Position numbers and translations under genes: made by a program. The notes beneath the pieces were generated by a model. The model ran no database searches and had not been told where the DNA came from. It worked only from the letters and a program-made list of their open reading frames with translations. A DNA stretch of 29,530 nucleotides from a virus, in the IMG/VR virus record IMGVR_UViG_3300037845_000068, positions 1 to 29,530 of that record; one strand, given 5' to 3'. Shown in pieces: positions 14,486-21,208 of the stretch (within the stretch, counting starts at the first letter, position 1; the number at the start of each line of letters is the position of its first letter).

Positions 14486-16192
14486 TTACCTCCACGACGG
14501 CAGTTCGACAAACCCGATGTGCGGGAGGCCGTCGTCGCTGTCGTCAATTTCCGGGGCGATTTGCAGCGCCATGGCCAACGAAACCGCGCCGTCGATGCGT
14601 CCCCTGCTGTGCTTCTTGGAGAGCTTTTGGTTCCCGGCCGTGTCGATGACCACCTGGCAATTCCCGATCATCCATCGGAGCACCGGGTTGCCGCCGTGCC
14701 GTAGCCTGCCGTTGAGCGCCAGCTTCTCGACCTTCTGCGTGGCCGGCGTCATGCTGATGAAACCTTGGCCGAATTCTACCATTTCCGGGCCGTGCCGCAT
14801 AACCCGCATGGCGAATTTTCGGGCCAAGTGGCGGTCAAAGGCGATTTGCTGAACGTCGTACAACTCGAACGTCTTGGCCATGTCGGCTTCGATCTCATCC
14901 TCGTCGATCGCGTTGTCCTGGGTCAGCTTCAGGTATCCAGCTTTCTCCCAGGTCAGGTAGCTCACCCGGTCCTTCTTCTCGCGCTCGCGCTGGTTGGCCG
15001 TGTCGTTGGGCACCCAGAACCACGCCTTGACGTAGGTTTCGCCTTCGATGTCCGGGAACACGAGCACGTAGGCCGTCGTGTCCTGGGTACTCGACATGTC
15101 GAAGCCGCCCCAGCAGCGCTGGCCTTCCAAGATGGCTGGGTCGAACGGTTTGGCCCCCAAGTCCCACGTTTCGAGCGGCAGCCAAAGAACGGATTGTTGG
15201 GTAATCACGTTCAAGTGAAGTCGTTTGAAGGTGTTCGCGTAGGCGGCGTTGTGCTTGGCCTTCTCACACTCGCGGCGCAGGTAGTCGAGCGATACGCTCA
15301 CGTCGAGGTTGGGATTGGCCTTCTTCCAATTTGCCTCGTCTGTCCAATCGTCATCGCGCGAAAGCTCGTAAATTACCGGCAGGAAGTGCGGATCATAGCC
15401 GGGCTTCTCGGGGTCGCCGCCATTGTCGCGCACCTCGCACGCCTCTTGGTACTTGTCGTTGCAAAGGCTCGGGCGGTCATAATCGGCCGTGCTGATCGAG
15501 ATGATGAGCGTCTGCTTCCTGTTTTTCGATGCCGTCGAAGTCGTCAGCACGTTGAATAGCTCGGGACTCGGCTGCGTGTGCAGTTCATCGACGATGACCA
15601 AATGGCTGTTGCCGCCGTGCTTGGTTTCAGCATCGGCGCTGACCACGCGCAGGTAGCTATGGCCTTTGTGGAGCATGATCGACCGCGATTGACCGGCTTC
15701 GGCATGGCCACCAAAAATGCGGCATCGCATCTTTAGGCTCGGTTCTCTCTCGACCATTTCCTTCGCGTGCCGAAAGAGCATGCCGGCCTGCTCGCGGTCG
15801 GCCGCCGCAACGTAGTCTTGTTGGCCGATTTCTGGGTCGCAGAAAAGCACGAAAAGGGCGATTCCCGCCCCCATCGGGCTCTTCCCGTTCTTCCGAGGCA
15901 CGTAGATAAACGCCTCGCGATAACGGCGAACCTCGCGACCAGCGCTGTCGATATACTTCCAGCCGAAGAGGTTTCCGACGATTGCCTTTTGCCACGGTTC
16001 AAGAACGAAGCGCTCGCCAGCCAATTGACCTTCGATGTGTCGTAGGCAGCCGTCTTCGGGATGGCCGAAAAAGTCGATAGCCAACTGTGCTGCATCGTGG
16101 TCGAGCCAGCAGTTCGCCTTAGTGGCGAAGGGGTCGTAACCCGGAATCAAACGCAGCGTTTCTTCCAGGTCTCGTTTCTCGCCATCTTGCAC
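14486..16192 (-). CDS. terL: Terminase large subunit
   Basis: The protein has 568 aa and starts at the GTG at 16192, 12 bases after the small subunit's stop, with a GAGG 7 bases upstream. The N-terminal ATPase shows a Walker A-like VPRKNGKSPMG (about 98-108), Walker B HLVIVDELH (about 197-205) and a TLIISISTADYD coupling motif (about 228-239). The C-terminal RNase H-like nuclease has acidic residues in GGFDMSS (D365), IAFDRH (D453) and RIDGAVSLAMAL (D534). This set fits the Terminase_1 family of HK97-like phages. It pumps the genome into the prohead through the portal and cuts the concatemer. Its length is normal. Confidence 0.95.
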   Translation of the reverse strand: MQDGEKRDLEETLRLIPGYDPFATKANCWLDHDAAQLAIDFFGHPEDGCLRHIEGQLAGERFVLEPWQKAIVGNLFGWKYIDSAGREVRRYREAFIYVPRKNGKSPMGAGIALFVLFCDPEIGQQDYVAAADREQAGMLFRHAKEMVEREPSLKMRCRIFGGHAEAGQSRSIMLHKGHSYLRVVSADAETKHGGNSHLVIVDELHTQPSPELFNVLTTSTASKNRKQTLIISISTADYDRPSLCNDKYQEACEVRDNGGDPEKPGYDPHFLPVIYELSRDDDWTDEANWKKANPNLDVSVSLDYLRRECEKAKHNAAYANTFKRLHLNVITQQSVLWLPLETWDLGAKPFDPAILEGQRCWGGFDMSSTQDTTAYVLVFPDIEGETYVKAWFWVPNDTANQREREKKDRVSYLTWEKAGYLKLTQDNAIDEDEIEADMAKTFELYDVQQIAFDRHLARKFAMRVMRHGPEMVEFGQGFISMTPATQKVEKLALNGRLRHGGNPVLRWMIGNCQVVIDTAGNQKLSKKHSRGRIDGAVSLAMALQIAPEIDDSDDGLPHIGFVELPSWR

Positions 16193-16204
16193 GGCGCGAC
16201 CTCG

Positions 16205-16654
16205 CTAGCCGGCAAAAAACCGTTCCTTGCCTTGCTTCTTTCCGCCGCTTGCGGCTGGTGCCGGCACCCTCGCTCTCGACGACGGCGTGAATCCGAACTC
16301 AAGGCCGATCTTGTGGGCCTCTTCGCTCATCTTCTTGGCGTGGCTGAAGAGCGGATGGGCGCGTTCTGCGACCAGTTCGTTTTCCGGCAGTAGGCGGATC
16401 ATTTCGCTGGCCTTGACGAATTGACCCTGGAAGAAGCAATACCGCAAGAGCGCGTCGCGGTCGCGCGGCTGCAACAGGTCTGGGTTCACCGTGGCGATCA
16501 CATCATCCCAAACTGACAAGCCGTGATCGTCGAGACAGTCCGGCCGAACGAGTTCTCCCTCGATGTGCTTGAGGTCTTCGCCGTCGCGCTTGTACTTCGC
16601 GGTCCATGGCGCTAGGTCGCCGATCGGTTTGGGTTTTGGTCCGCGGATCGCCAC
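16205..16654 (-). CDS. terS: Terminase small subunit, P27 family
   Basis: The protein has 149 aa and starts at the GTG at 16654 with AAAGG 6 bases upstream. The start, MAIRGPKPKPIGDLAPWTAK, is a typical P27-family N-terminus, and residues about 50-95 (DDVIATVNPDLLQPRDRDALLRYCFF) give the helical DNA-recognition region. A basic, Gly/Lys-rich C-terminus (GGKKQGKERFF) fits DNA or large-subunit contact. It is placed directly before terL, as usual, and should recognise the packaging site. Confidence 0.85.
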   Translation of the reverse strand: MAIRGPKPKPIGDLAPWTAKYKRDGEDLKHIEGELVRPDCLDDHGLSVWDDVIATVNPDLLQPRDRDALLRYCFFQGQFVKASEMIRLLPENELVAERAHPLFSHAKKMSEEAHKIGLEFGFTPSSRARVPAPAASGGKKQGKERFFAG

Positions 16655-16657
16655 GCT

Positions 16658-16858
16658 TCACCTTTCTCGTCTCGGCCCGTCGAACTCCGGCCAAAAATAC
16701 TCGCAAACGTCGATCAGAAGAATAATCGGCGCGATCCAACTGATGACCATGATGAGAAGCAGCACGTTTTCGTCATTGCGAACGAACCAACGAAGATGGA
16801 TGACTAAGACGATCGCGCAGAAGGCCACGTAAACGGAAAACCAGCCTTCAAATCCCAC
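16658..16858 (-). CDS. Small membrane protein, two predicted helices
   Basis: The protein has 66 aa with a GTG start at 16858 that overlaps the HNH gene's end; GGAGG lies 9 bases upstream. Two hydrophobic segments are visible, about residues 6-24 (WFSVYVAFCAIVLVIHLRWF) and 32-52 (VLLLIMVISWIAPIILLIDV). A short linker with RNDEN and an acidic/aromatic end (CEYFWPEF) follow. It is a two-helix protein of holin-like size, but nothing proves function. It lies between HNH and terS. Confidence 0.65.
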   Translation of the reverse strand: MGFEGWFSVYVAFCAIVLVIHLRWFVRNDENVLLLIMVISWIAPIILLIDVCEYFWPEFDGPRRER

Positions 16859-17258
16859 GGTCCCAATCCTCCATCGCCTGCGCCCGTCGCGCCGCCACCT
16901 GTTTCAACTCGGCCAGCATCTTCTCGCCTTCCGGCGTTCTCGCGTTCCCGTAGCCACGGTCCACGATGGCCGTCTTGAGCGAATGGTGCCGCTTGCACAG
17001 ACCGCTCGTGTTGGCCGGGTCGAAGAAGCGCGGGTCGTGCGGACCATCGACGGCTTCCACGTGGTCAAGTTCCGTGGCAATCTGCCGGCACTGGCTCTCC
17101 AACGAGCATAGCACGTTGCCGGCGTAGGAGAAATACCAGTCGCGGTACTTCCGCCAGCGCCGGCCGTAGCCGCGCTCTTGCGAGGTTCCGCGGCGGCGGT
17201 CGTATTCGCCGGGCGGCGGTGTGGGGTGCGGGCGGTATTGCTTGGGGGCTAGGGGCAT
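16848..17258 (-). CDS. HNH endonuclease
   Basis: The protein has 136 aa and starts at the ATG at 17258, overlapping the preceding gene by 10 bases. The HNH core is visible: C51 and C57, ATELDHVEAVDG (DH at 65-66), PANTSGLCKRHHSLKT (N83, C88, H91 and H92). The zinc ligands are spaced irregularly compared with C-x2-C forms. The N-terminus is basic and proline-rich. Placement just ahead of terS and terL matches the HNH/terminase pairing seen in HK97-like phages, where the HNH protein assists genome cutting. A homing endonuclease is less likely given its place in the operon. Confidence 0.88.
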   Translation of the reverse strand: MPLAPKQYRPHPTPPPGEYDRRRGTSQERGYGRRWRKYRDWYFSYAGNVLCSLESQCRQIATELDHVEAVDGPHDPRFFDPANTSGLCKRHHSLKTAIVDRGYGNARTPEGEKMLAELKQVAARRAQAMEDWDRGI

Positions 17259-17575
17259 GACTGCGCGGACTCTGCTGCAAGTTCTTCATTTGTCTTGCCG
17301 AGTTTCCAGTTGAACGAAAGCTCGAACTTATCTCCGCAGTCCGGGCAGCGCTGGGCATGGTCAACCCAAATCAGGTAGCGGAATTCGTCAAGTGGGATAT
17401 TGCTCATCACCGAGACTTTGCCCATTGTTTCGCAAGTGTGGCAGAAATATGGGAGTTCTTGAAGCTCGACCTTCCACCAGACATGATCGGGAAACTCTCG
17501 CCGGTTGATAGCGCCGCTTTCGTGCGTGAGCACCATCTCCTTGATCGGACGCGACTTTTTCTCGGCTATTGGCAT
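17249..17575 (-). CDS. Cys-pair protein, paralog of the gene before it
   Basis: The protein has 108 aa and starts at an ATG that overlaps the preceding stop by 10 bases. It contains PDHVWWKVELQELPYFCHTC (residues 29-48) and later DHAQRCPDCGD (C77-x2-C80). Two Cys-x2-Cys pairs separated by about 30 residues make a zinc-ribbon-like fold likely. The segment from PDHVWW to the NEELAAE end matches the neighbouring 101-aa protein at about half of its positions. The job is unknown. It overlaps the HNH gene's start. Confidence 0.75.
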   Translation of the reverse strand: MPIAEKKSRPIKEMVLTHESGAINRREFPDHVWWKVELQELPYFCHTCETMGKVSVMSNIPLDEFRYLIWVDHAQRCPDCGDKFELSFNWKLGKTNEELAAESAQSCP

Positions 17576-17871
17576 CGTTCGTTTTCCTCCTCCTCCTCGA
17601 GCTGAACGTTCGTCTTATCCAGTTTGAATTCGAGCGCCAGAATCCACTTTTTGCATTTTGGGTTGCGATTGCGGTGGTTAAGCCACATCATATAGAAAAG
17701 CTCATCCATCGGGACGTTGCTCGCCGCCTCGACGCGGCCATGCGTTTTGCAGGCGTGACAGAAGAATGGGACGCTGCGCATCTGCACGCGCCACCAAACA
17801 TGATCGGGGTGCGCTTCTCTGGCACGCGCTCCGATCTCATGCGCCGCTGCGGATAACGAAAGGTACTCCAT
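17566..17871 (-). CDS. Cys-pair protein, tandem paralog
   Basis: The protein has 101 aa from the ATG at 17871, two bases after the preceding stop. It contains PDHVWWRVQMRSVPFFCHAC (residues 22-41), the framework SNVPMDELFYMMWLNHRN, then NPKCKKW (C73). The first Cys-x2-Cys pair matches the next gene, but the second pair has lost its first Cys (Asn instead of Cys). The copy may therefore not hold zinc in the same way. The C-terminus is a run of glutamates. The two genes overlap by 10 bases and are a clear local duplication at the protein level. Confidence 0.75.
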   Translation of the reverse strand: MEYLSLSAAAHEIGARAREAHPDHVWWRVQMRSVPFFCHACKTHGRVEAASNVPMDELFYMMWLNHRNRNPKCKKWILALEFKLDKTNVQLEEEEENERCQ

Positions 17872-17873
17872 GG

Positions 17874-17996
17874 TCACCACTGCCTTTCCACGAATTCTTG
17901 TGCCAGCGCCGCCGCGATCTGCGTGGCCGCGTAACGCCGCTGCGTGTTCAACTCGGCGATGCGGGCTTGCAGGTCTGCTTGCTCTTCGTCGGTCAT
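17874..17996 (-). CDS. 40-aa helical peptide
   Basis: A 40-codon gene starts at an ATG that overlaps the preceding stop as ATGA and ends two bases before the next ATG. It reads MTDEEQADLQARIAELNTQR, then RYAATQIAAALAQEF and VERQW. It is a single amphipathic helix with a Leu/Ala face, as in small phage coiled-coil peptides. Coupled overlap at both sides supports it as real, but function is unknown. Confidence 0.6.
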   Translation of the reverse strand: MTDEEQADLQARIAELNTQRRYAATQIAAALAQEFVERQW

Positions 17997-18190
17997 GCCT
18001 CGTCGCGCTCCTGCACTCCATTGAGCCGACGCTCGATCTGCTTGGCGCAAGCTAGGCAGTCGGCGGCCGTTTTGTCCTCGTGTTCGATGCGGGCGAAAGC
18101 CGCCAGCACTTCGATCCCGCCGCGCAGGGCACGGAGTTCGGTTTTCGTCGCCGTCAATTTTGCTTCGCCGTTCTTGACCGTGAGTTGCAT
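17993..18190 (-). CDS. Small hypothetical protein with CLAC
   Basis: The protein has 65 aa and starts at the ATG at 18190, one base after the stop of the preceding gene. It begins with a short beta-like MQLTVKNGEAKLTATKTEL, then becomes helical with AADCLACAKQIERRLNG (C44-x2-C47, about). A single Cys-x2-Cys could bind metal or pair in a dimer. Its end overlaps the next gene by ATGA. No family is recognised. Confidence 0.65.
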   Translation of the reverse strand: MQLTVKNGEAKLTATKTELRALRGGIEVLAAFARIEHEDKTAADCLACAKQIERRLNGVQERDEA

Positions 18191-18191
18191 G

Positions 18192-18479
18192 TCAGGCGGC
18201 CTCGTCCTTCGCTTTCCCGTCGTCGTACAGCCCGCAGGCCAAGAAGTTGTGCGGCACCTTGGGGTAGCACGTCTGCATCGGCACCTGCCCTTGCGGCGTG
18301 ACGCCCAGCGCGACCATCACCGGCGGGCCACCGCGGCATTCGCCCATCACGTTGGCACCTAGGTTCATCGGGTCGGTCGGCCCCTTGTGCCAGTGGCGGC
18401 ACGTCTTGCAAGTCAACTGCGGTTCCGGCTCTTGGCCGTTGGCTTCGATGGCGTCGGGTTCGACGATGAGTCGGTTCAC
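18192..18479 (-). CDS. Small zinc-binding protein, TCxTCRxW type
   Basis: The protein has 95 aa and its ATG overlaps the preceding stop as ATGA. It carries QLTCKTCRHWHKG (C24-x2-C27), GECRGGPPVM (C48), a Cys near 71 and FLACGLYDD (C82). The order of Cys residues and the CR...PVM framework match the 77-aa protein at 10310-10543, so the two look related. Such proteins are common in phages and probably hold one zinc. The role is unknown. Confidence 0.75.
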   Translation of the reverse strand: MNRLIVEPDAIEANGQEPEPQLTCKTCRHWHKGPTDPMNLGANVMGECRGGPPVMVALGVTPQGQVPMQTCYPKVPHNFLACGLYDDGKAKDEAA

Positions 18480-18712
18480 TGAAAAAGTCTCCGTAAATCC
18501 CGCAACTGCGTAATGTGCACGACGATCAAGCTTTTCTGGCCCAGCGTCAACGGCGTCGACTCGTCGTGCAAGATTGAACTGAACGTGAGCACCTGGCCGT
18601 TTATCCGGTCAAGCGTCCCGAAAACCGCCCCTTCCGATTCGCAATTCTTCGTGATGACGTACCGCGCACCGACCTCAAGCTCACCGGCGAGTCGCTGCAT
18701 CGCGGGCGTCAT
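18476..18712 (-). CDS. Small hypothetical protein
   Basis: The protein has 78 aa and starts at the ATG at 18712, 24 bases after the spike-like gene's stop. Hydrophobic and polar residues alternate (VGARYVITKNCESEGAVFG, about residues 14-32; LTFSSILHDESTPLTL, about 42-57), which suggests a small beta-barrel. It ends with a basic helix (LRDLRRLFQ). I see no specific motif. It overlaps the next gene by ATGA. Confidence 0.65.
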   Translation of the reverse strand: MTPAMQRLAGELEVGARYVITKNCESEGAVFGTLDRINGQVLTFSSILHDESTPLTLGQKSLIVVHITQLRDLRRLFQ

Positions 18713-18736
18713 GTCAAAATTTACCTGCCGTTCATT

Positions 18737-21208
18737 CTACGATATCTGGAACGTCAAGACCACCGATTTTCCGTTCGCTGCACCAGCCGGCACAAGCACG
18801 TAGAGCGTTCCGGTAGCTGGATTCGACGGCGAACGGACGAACACGTTCTGCCCGCTGTTGGCGTTGTTGTGCGGCTCAAGGTACTGCGGCGAGCCGCCCA
18901 GAGTCGCCAGCGCACCACCAGCAGTTTGGAGTACCTGCAAGTCCGCGGGCGTTGCCGTGCTGGCGATGACCTTGGCCGCCACGGTTGCAACCACTGAGGG
19001 ATCGACCAGATACCATCGCAGTGCGCGTTTCTCGACGTGGAATCCGCGGTTCGTGTTCACGTCGGTCACTGGCCCCGGCGGGAAGGCAATTGAATCGAGG
19101 TCGTTGCTGCCGGCGATCCCCAGAGGTGTCTCGTCGTCGTGGCTGCCGGCGTTTCCGTACCACTGGTAGCCGAGCCCGACTTGCCCCACGTAGAACAACT
19201 GCGACTTCGTGACGTGGCCGCCTGAATCCAGAAGCTCGATGGCGGTACATGGCCCCATCAGGTCGTTCGAGGTCGTGAACTTGGAAACGTCGTAAAAGGC
19301 GTTCGTCTGGTAGGTCGCTAAGTAGCAAAGGTACGGCGTACCGATACCGGGGATGCCCAGCGTCCACGGGCTCGCCAAGCTGGCAACCCGCGTCGATGAA
19401 TTCCAGCCCGTGATGAGGATTTGCTCGCCCGTGCTCTGGTTTGTGACGTACCAGCCGATGGCCGTTCCCTCGGGGAGCGGCTGCGTGGTGAATGAGCCGT
19501 CGTTTGCCAGTATGATCGTGTTCGACGTGCCGCCCTGTGCTTTGCCGGCGCGGACGGCGGAAACGTCGTCGTTGTTCTTGATGAGCGTGCGGTTCGGCTG
19601 GTCGGCCGGAAGCGGCGGGTAATTCGAGTGCGTGAACGGGTTCGTCGGGTTCTGGCCGCCGGGCCACTCGATGACGACGATGGCCGGCAAGGTCGAACCG
19701 GCCGGTGTACTCAAGGTCGGCATGGTGACGCCAACGTAGCCCAGGCCCCAGGAACCCAAGCCGGACGCCTGCTGCGCGACCGAGTTCATCGCTAGGCCAT
19801 AGCCGAGATTCGCCACCGCCGTCGGTGCCAGCGTGACGTTGCCTCGAACCCGGAAGGCCCCCACGGTTGCCGGCACGTACCAAGGACCGCCGTTGAGGAC
19901 TGGCGATCCGCTCGTCAAGTTGAATGACCAGAGCGCCGGGTTGTTCGTCGGGTTGATGTAATACTCGGCCGTGTTCACGAGCAATATCGTGTCGCTGACC
20001 CAGAGTAGCCCGCGCATGTTGACCAAGCTGCCGGCGATGTTCAGTTGCCCCCCCTGGTTCAACGGCCCCCAGTTTTTCACGATGCTTGCCGCGCCGCCGT
20101 TGGCCGGAATCGAAAGCTCGTAGAGGTTGTAGGGTGTGTTCCCGCCGTTACCGATGGCGAACCATGTGCCAGTGCTCGCCCGGTAGGTGAGCCCGCGAAA
20201 GGAAGTCGTCGGCATCGACGCCACGCCGAGGTACGTGAAGCTGATTGGCAGCGCCGAACCGACGACGCTGGCCGCGCTGCCGGAAATCGAGCCGTCCGTC
20301 ACGCTAACGGTCTGGCTACCGGTCGTGTTCAGCGTCGCAACCGATGTGAAGACGCCGTTGTCGCCGCTAACGAACGTGTGCGAGCCCGGCAATACCGCAG
20401 CGCCGTCCGAACTGCTGAAGGTCGCCGTGCCGGTGTAGGTCGTGACCACGTTGCCGCTGGCGTCGATAGCGCTGATGACGATCGCGTTGCTGATGCCCGA
20501 GGCCGTCGAGCTTGGGTAGGCCACCTTGAAGGCGTTCGCCGCCAAAGCGCCGCTGACGGTACTACTGGCGTTGCCGGAAATTACCCCGTCGCTGGCTGTG
20601 ATCGTCTGCGCCCCGGTCGTGTTCAGCGTTGCCGAAGTCGTGAACGTGCCAGCGTCGCTGGGGGCGAAGGCGTGTGAACCTGGCAGAACCGCCGAACCGT
20701 CGCTGCTCGTGAAGGTCGCCGTTCCTCCGTAGCTTGGCACTGCGTTTCCGTTGACATCGACCGCCGTAATCGTCAGCGCGTTCGGTCGACCGACGACGGT
20801 GGTGGCCGGATAGGTCACGGTGAAGGCGACGGCCGTTCCGCCGCCCACGGTGCTCGTGGCCGTGCCGCTGATCGTGCCATCGCTCGCCGTGATGGTTTGC
20901 GTGCCGATGGTGGCGAGCGTTGCCGTCGTCGATAGCAGGCCGGCATTGGTGTTCGTGAACGTGAGAAATCCAGGTACGGTTGCGCCGGTGTCGCTGCTGG
21001 AAAAGCTGACGGTGCCGAGGTAGCTGGGAACGACATTACCGCCGGAGTCGACGGCCGTGATGATGAGCGCGTTGACGACGCCAGCCGTCACGTTCGCGGG
21101 ATACGTCACCGAAAACGCCACGGCAGGTTTGACCGCGATTACCGGCGGCGCGACAGCCAGAGCCTGCTGAATTCCCACGCCGCCTGAATAAACGGAACTG
21201 CGGCCCAT
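18737..21208 (-). CDS. Large Ig-repeat surface or tail-spike-like protein
   Basis: The protein has 823 aa and its ATG overlaps the preceding stop as TGATG. Residues 30-318 are three Ig-like repeats of about 97 residues, each starting near VAFxVTYP and carrying NALxITAVDxxGNxVPSY and TATLxTxGxQTITASDG. The rest, about 320-823, is a large beta-rich region. It begins SFTYLGVASMPTTSFRGLTY and has repeated 'W..G..P.LY.L' patterns that look like a beta-propeller, then a Gly/Asn-rich segment with GYQWYGNAGSHDDETPLG. Such proteins act as adhesins or receptor-binding spikes on phage tails or host surfaces. It follows the repeat protein and is the most likely receptor-binding candidate here, by inference. 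Confidence 0.7.
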   Translation of the reverse strand: MGRSSVYSGGVGIQQALAVAPPVIAVKPAVAFSVTYPANVTAGVVNALIITAVDSGGNVVPSYLGTVSFSSSDTGATVPGFLTFTNTNAGLLSTTATLATIGTQTITASDGTISGTATSTVGGGTAVAFTVTYPATTVVGRPNALTITAVDVNGNAVPSYGGTATFTSSDGSAVLPGSHAFAPSDAGTFTTSATLNTTGAQTITASDGVISGNASSTVSGALAANAFKVAYPSSTASGISNAIVISAIDASGNVVTTYTGTATFSSSDGAAVLPGSHTFVSGDNGVFTSVATLNTTGSQTVSVTDGSISGSAASVVGSALPISFTYLGVASMPTTSFRGLTYRASTGTWFAIGNGGNTPYNLYELSIPANGGAASIVKNWGPLNQGGQLNIAGSLVNMRGLLWVSDTILLVNTAEYYINPTNNPALWSFNLTSGSPVLNGGPWYVPATVGAFRVRGNVTLAPTAVANLGYGLAMNSVAQQASGLGSWGLGYVGVTMPTLSTPAGSTLPAIVVIEWPGGQNPTNPFTHSNYPPLPADQPNRTLIKNNDDVSAVRAGKAQGGTSNTIILANDGSFTTQPLPEGTAIGWYVTNQSTGEQILITGWNSSTRVASLASPWTLGIPGIGTPYLCYLATYQTNAFYDVSKFTTSNDLMGPCTAIELLDSGGHVTKSQLFYVGQVGLGYQWYGNAGSHDDETPLGIAGSNDLDSIAFPPGPVTDVNTNRGFHVEKRALRWYLVDPSVVATVAAKVIASTATPADLQVLQTAGGALATLGGSPQYLEPHNNANSGQNVFVRSPSNPATGTLYVLVPAGAANGKSVVLTFQIS
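20255..21121 (-). repeat. Three Ig-like protein repeats
   Basis: The repeats are at residues 30-126, 127-224 and 225-318 of the 823-aa protein. Repeats 2 and 3 share GTATFxSSDGxAVLPGSHxF and SATLNTTGxQT-like segments, so they are the closer pair. Confidence 0.85.
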
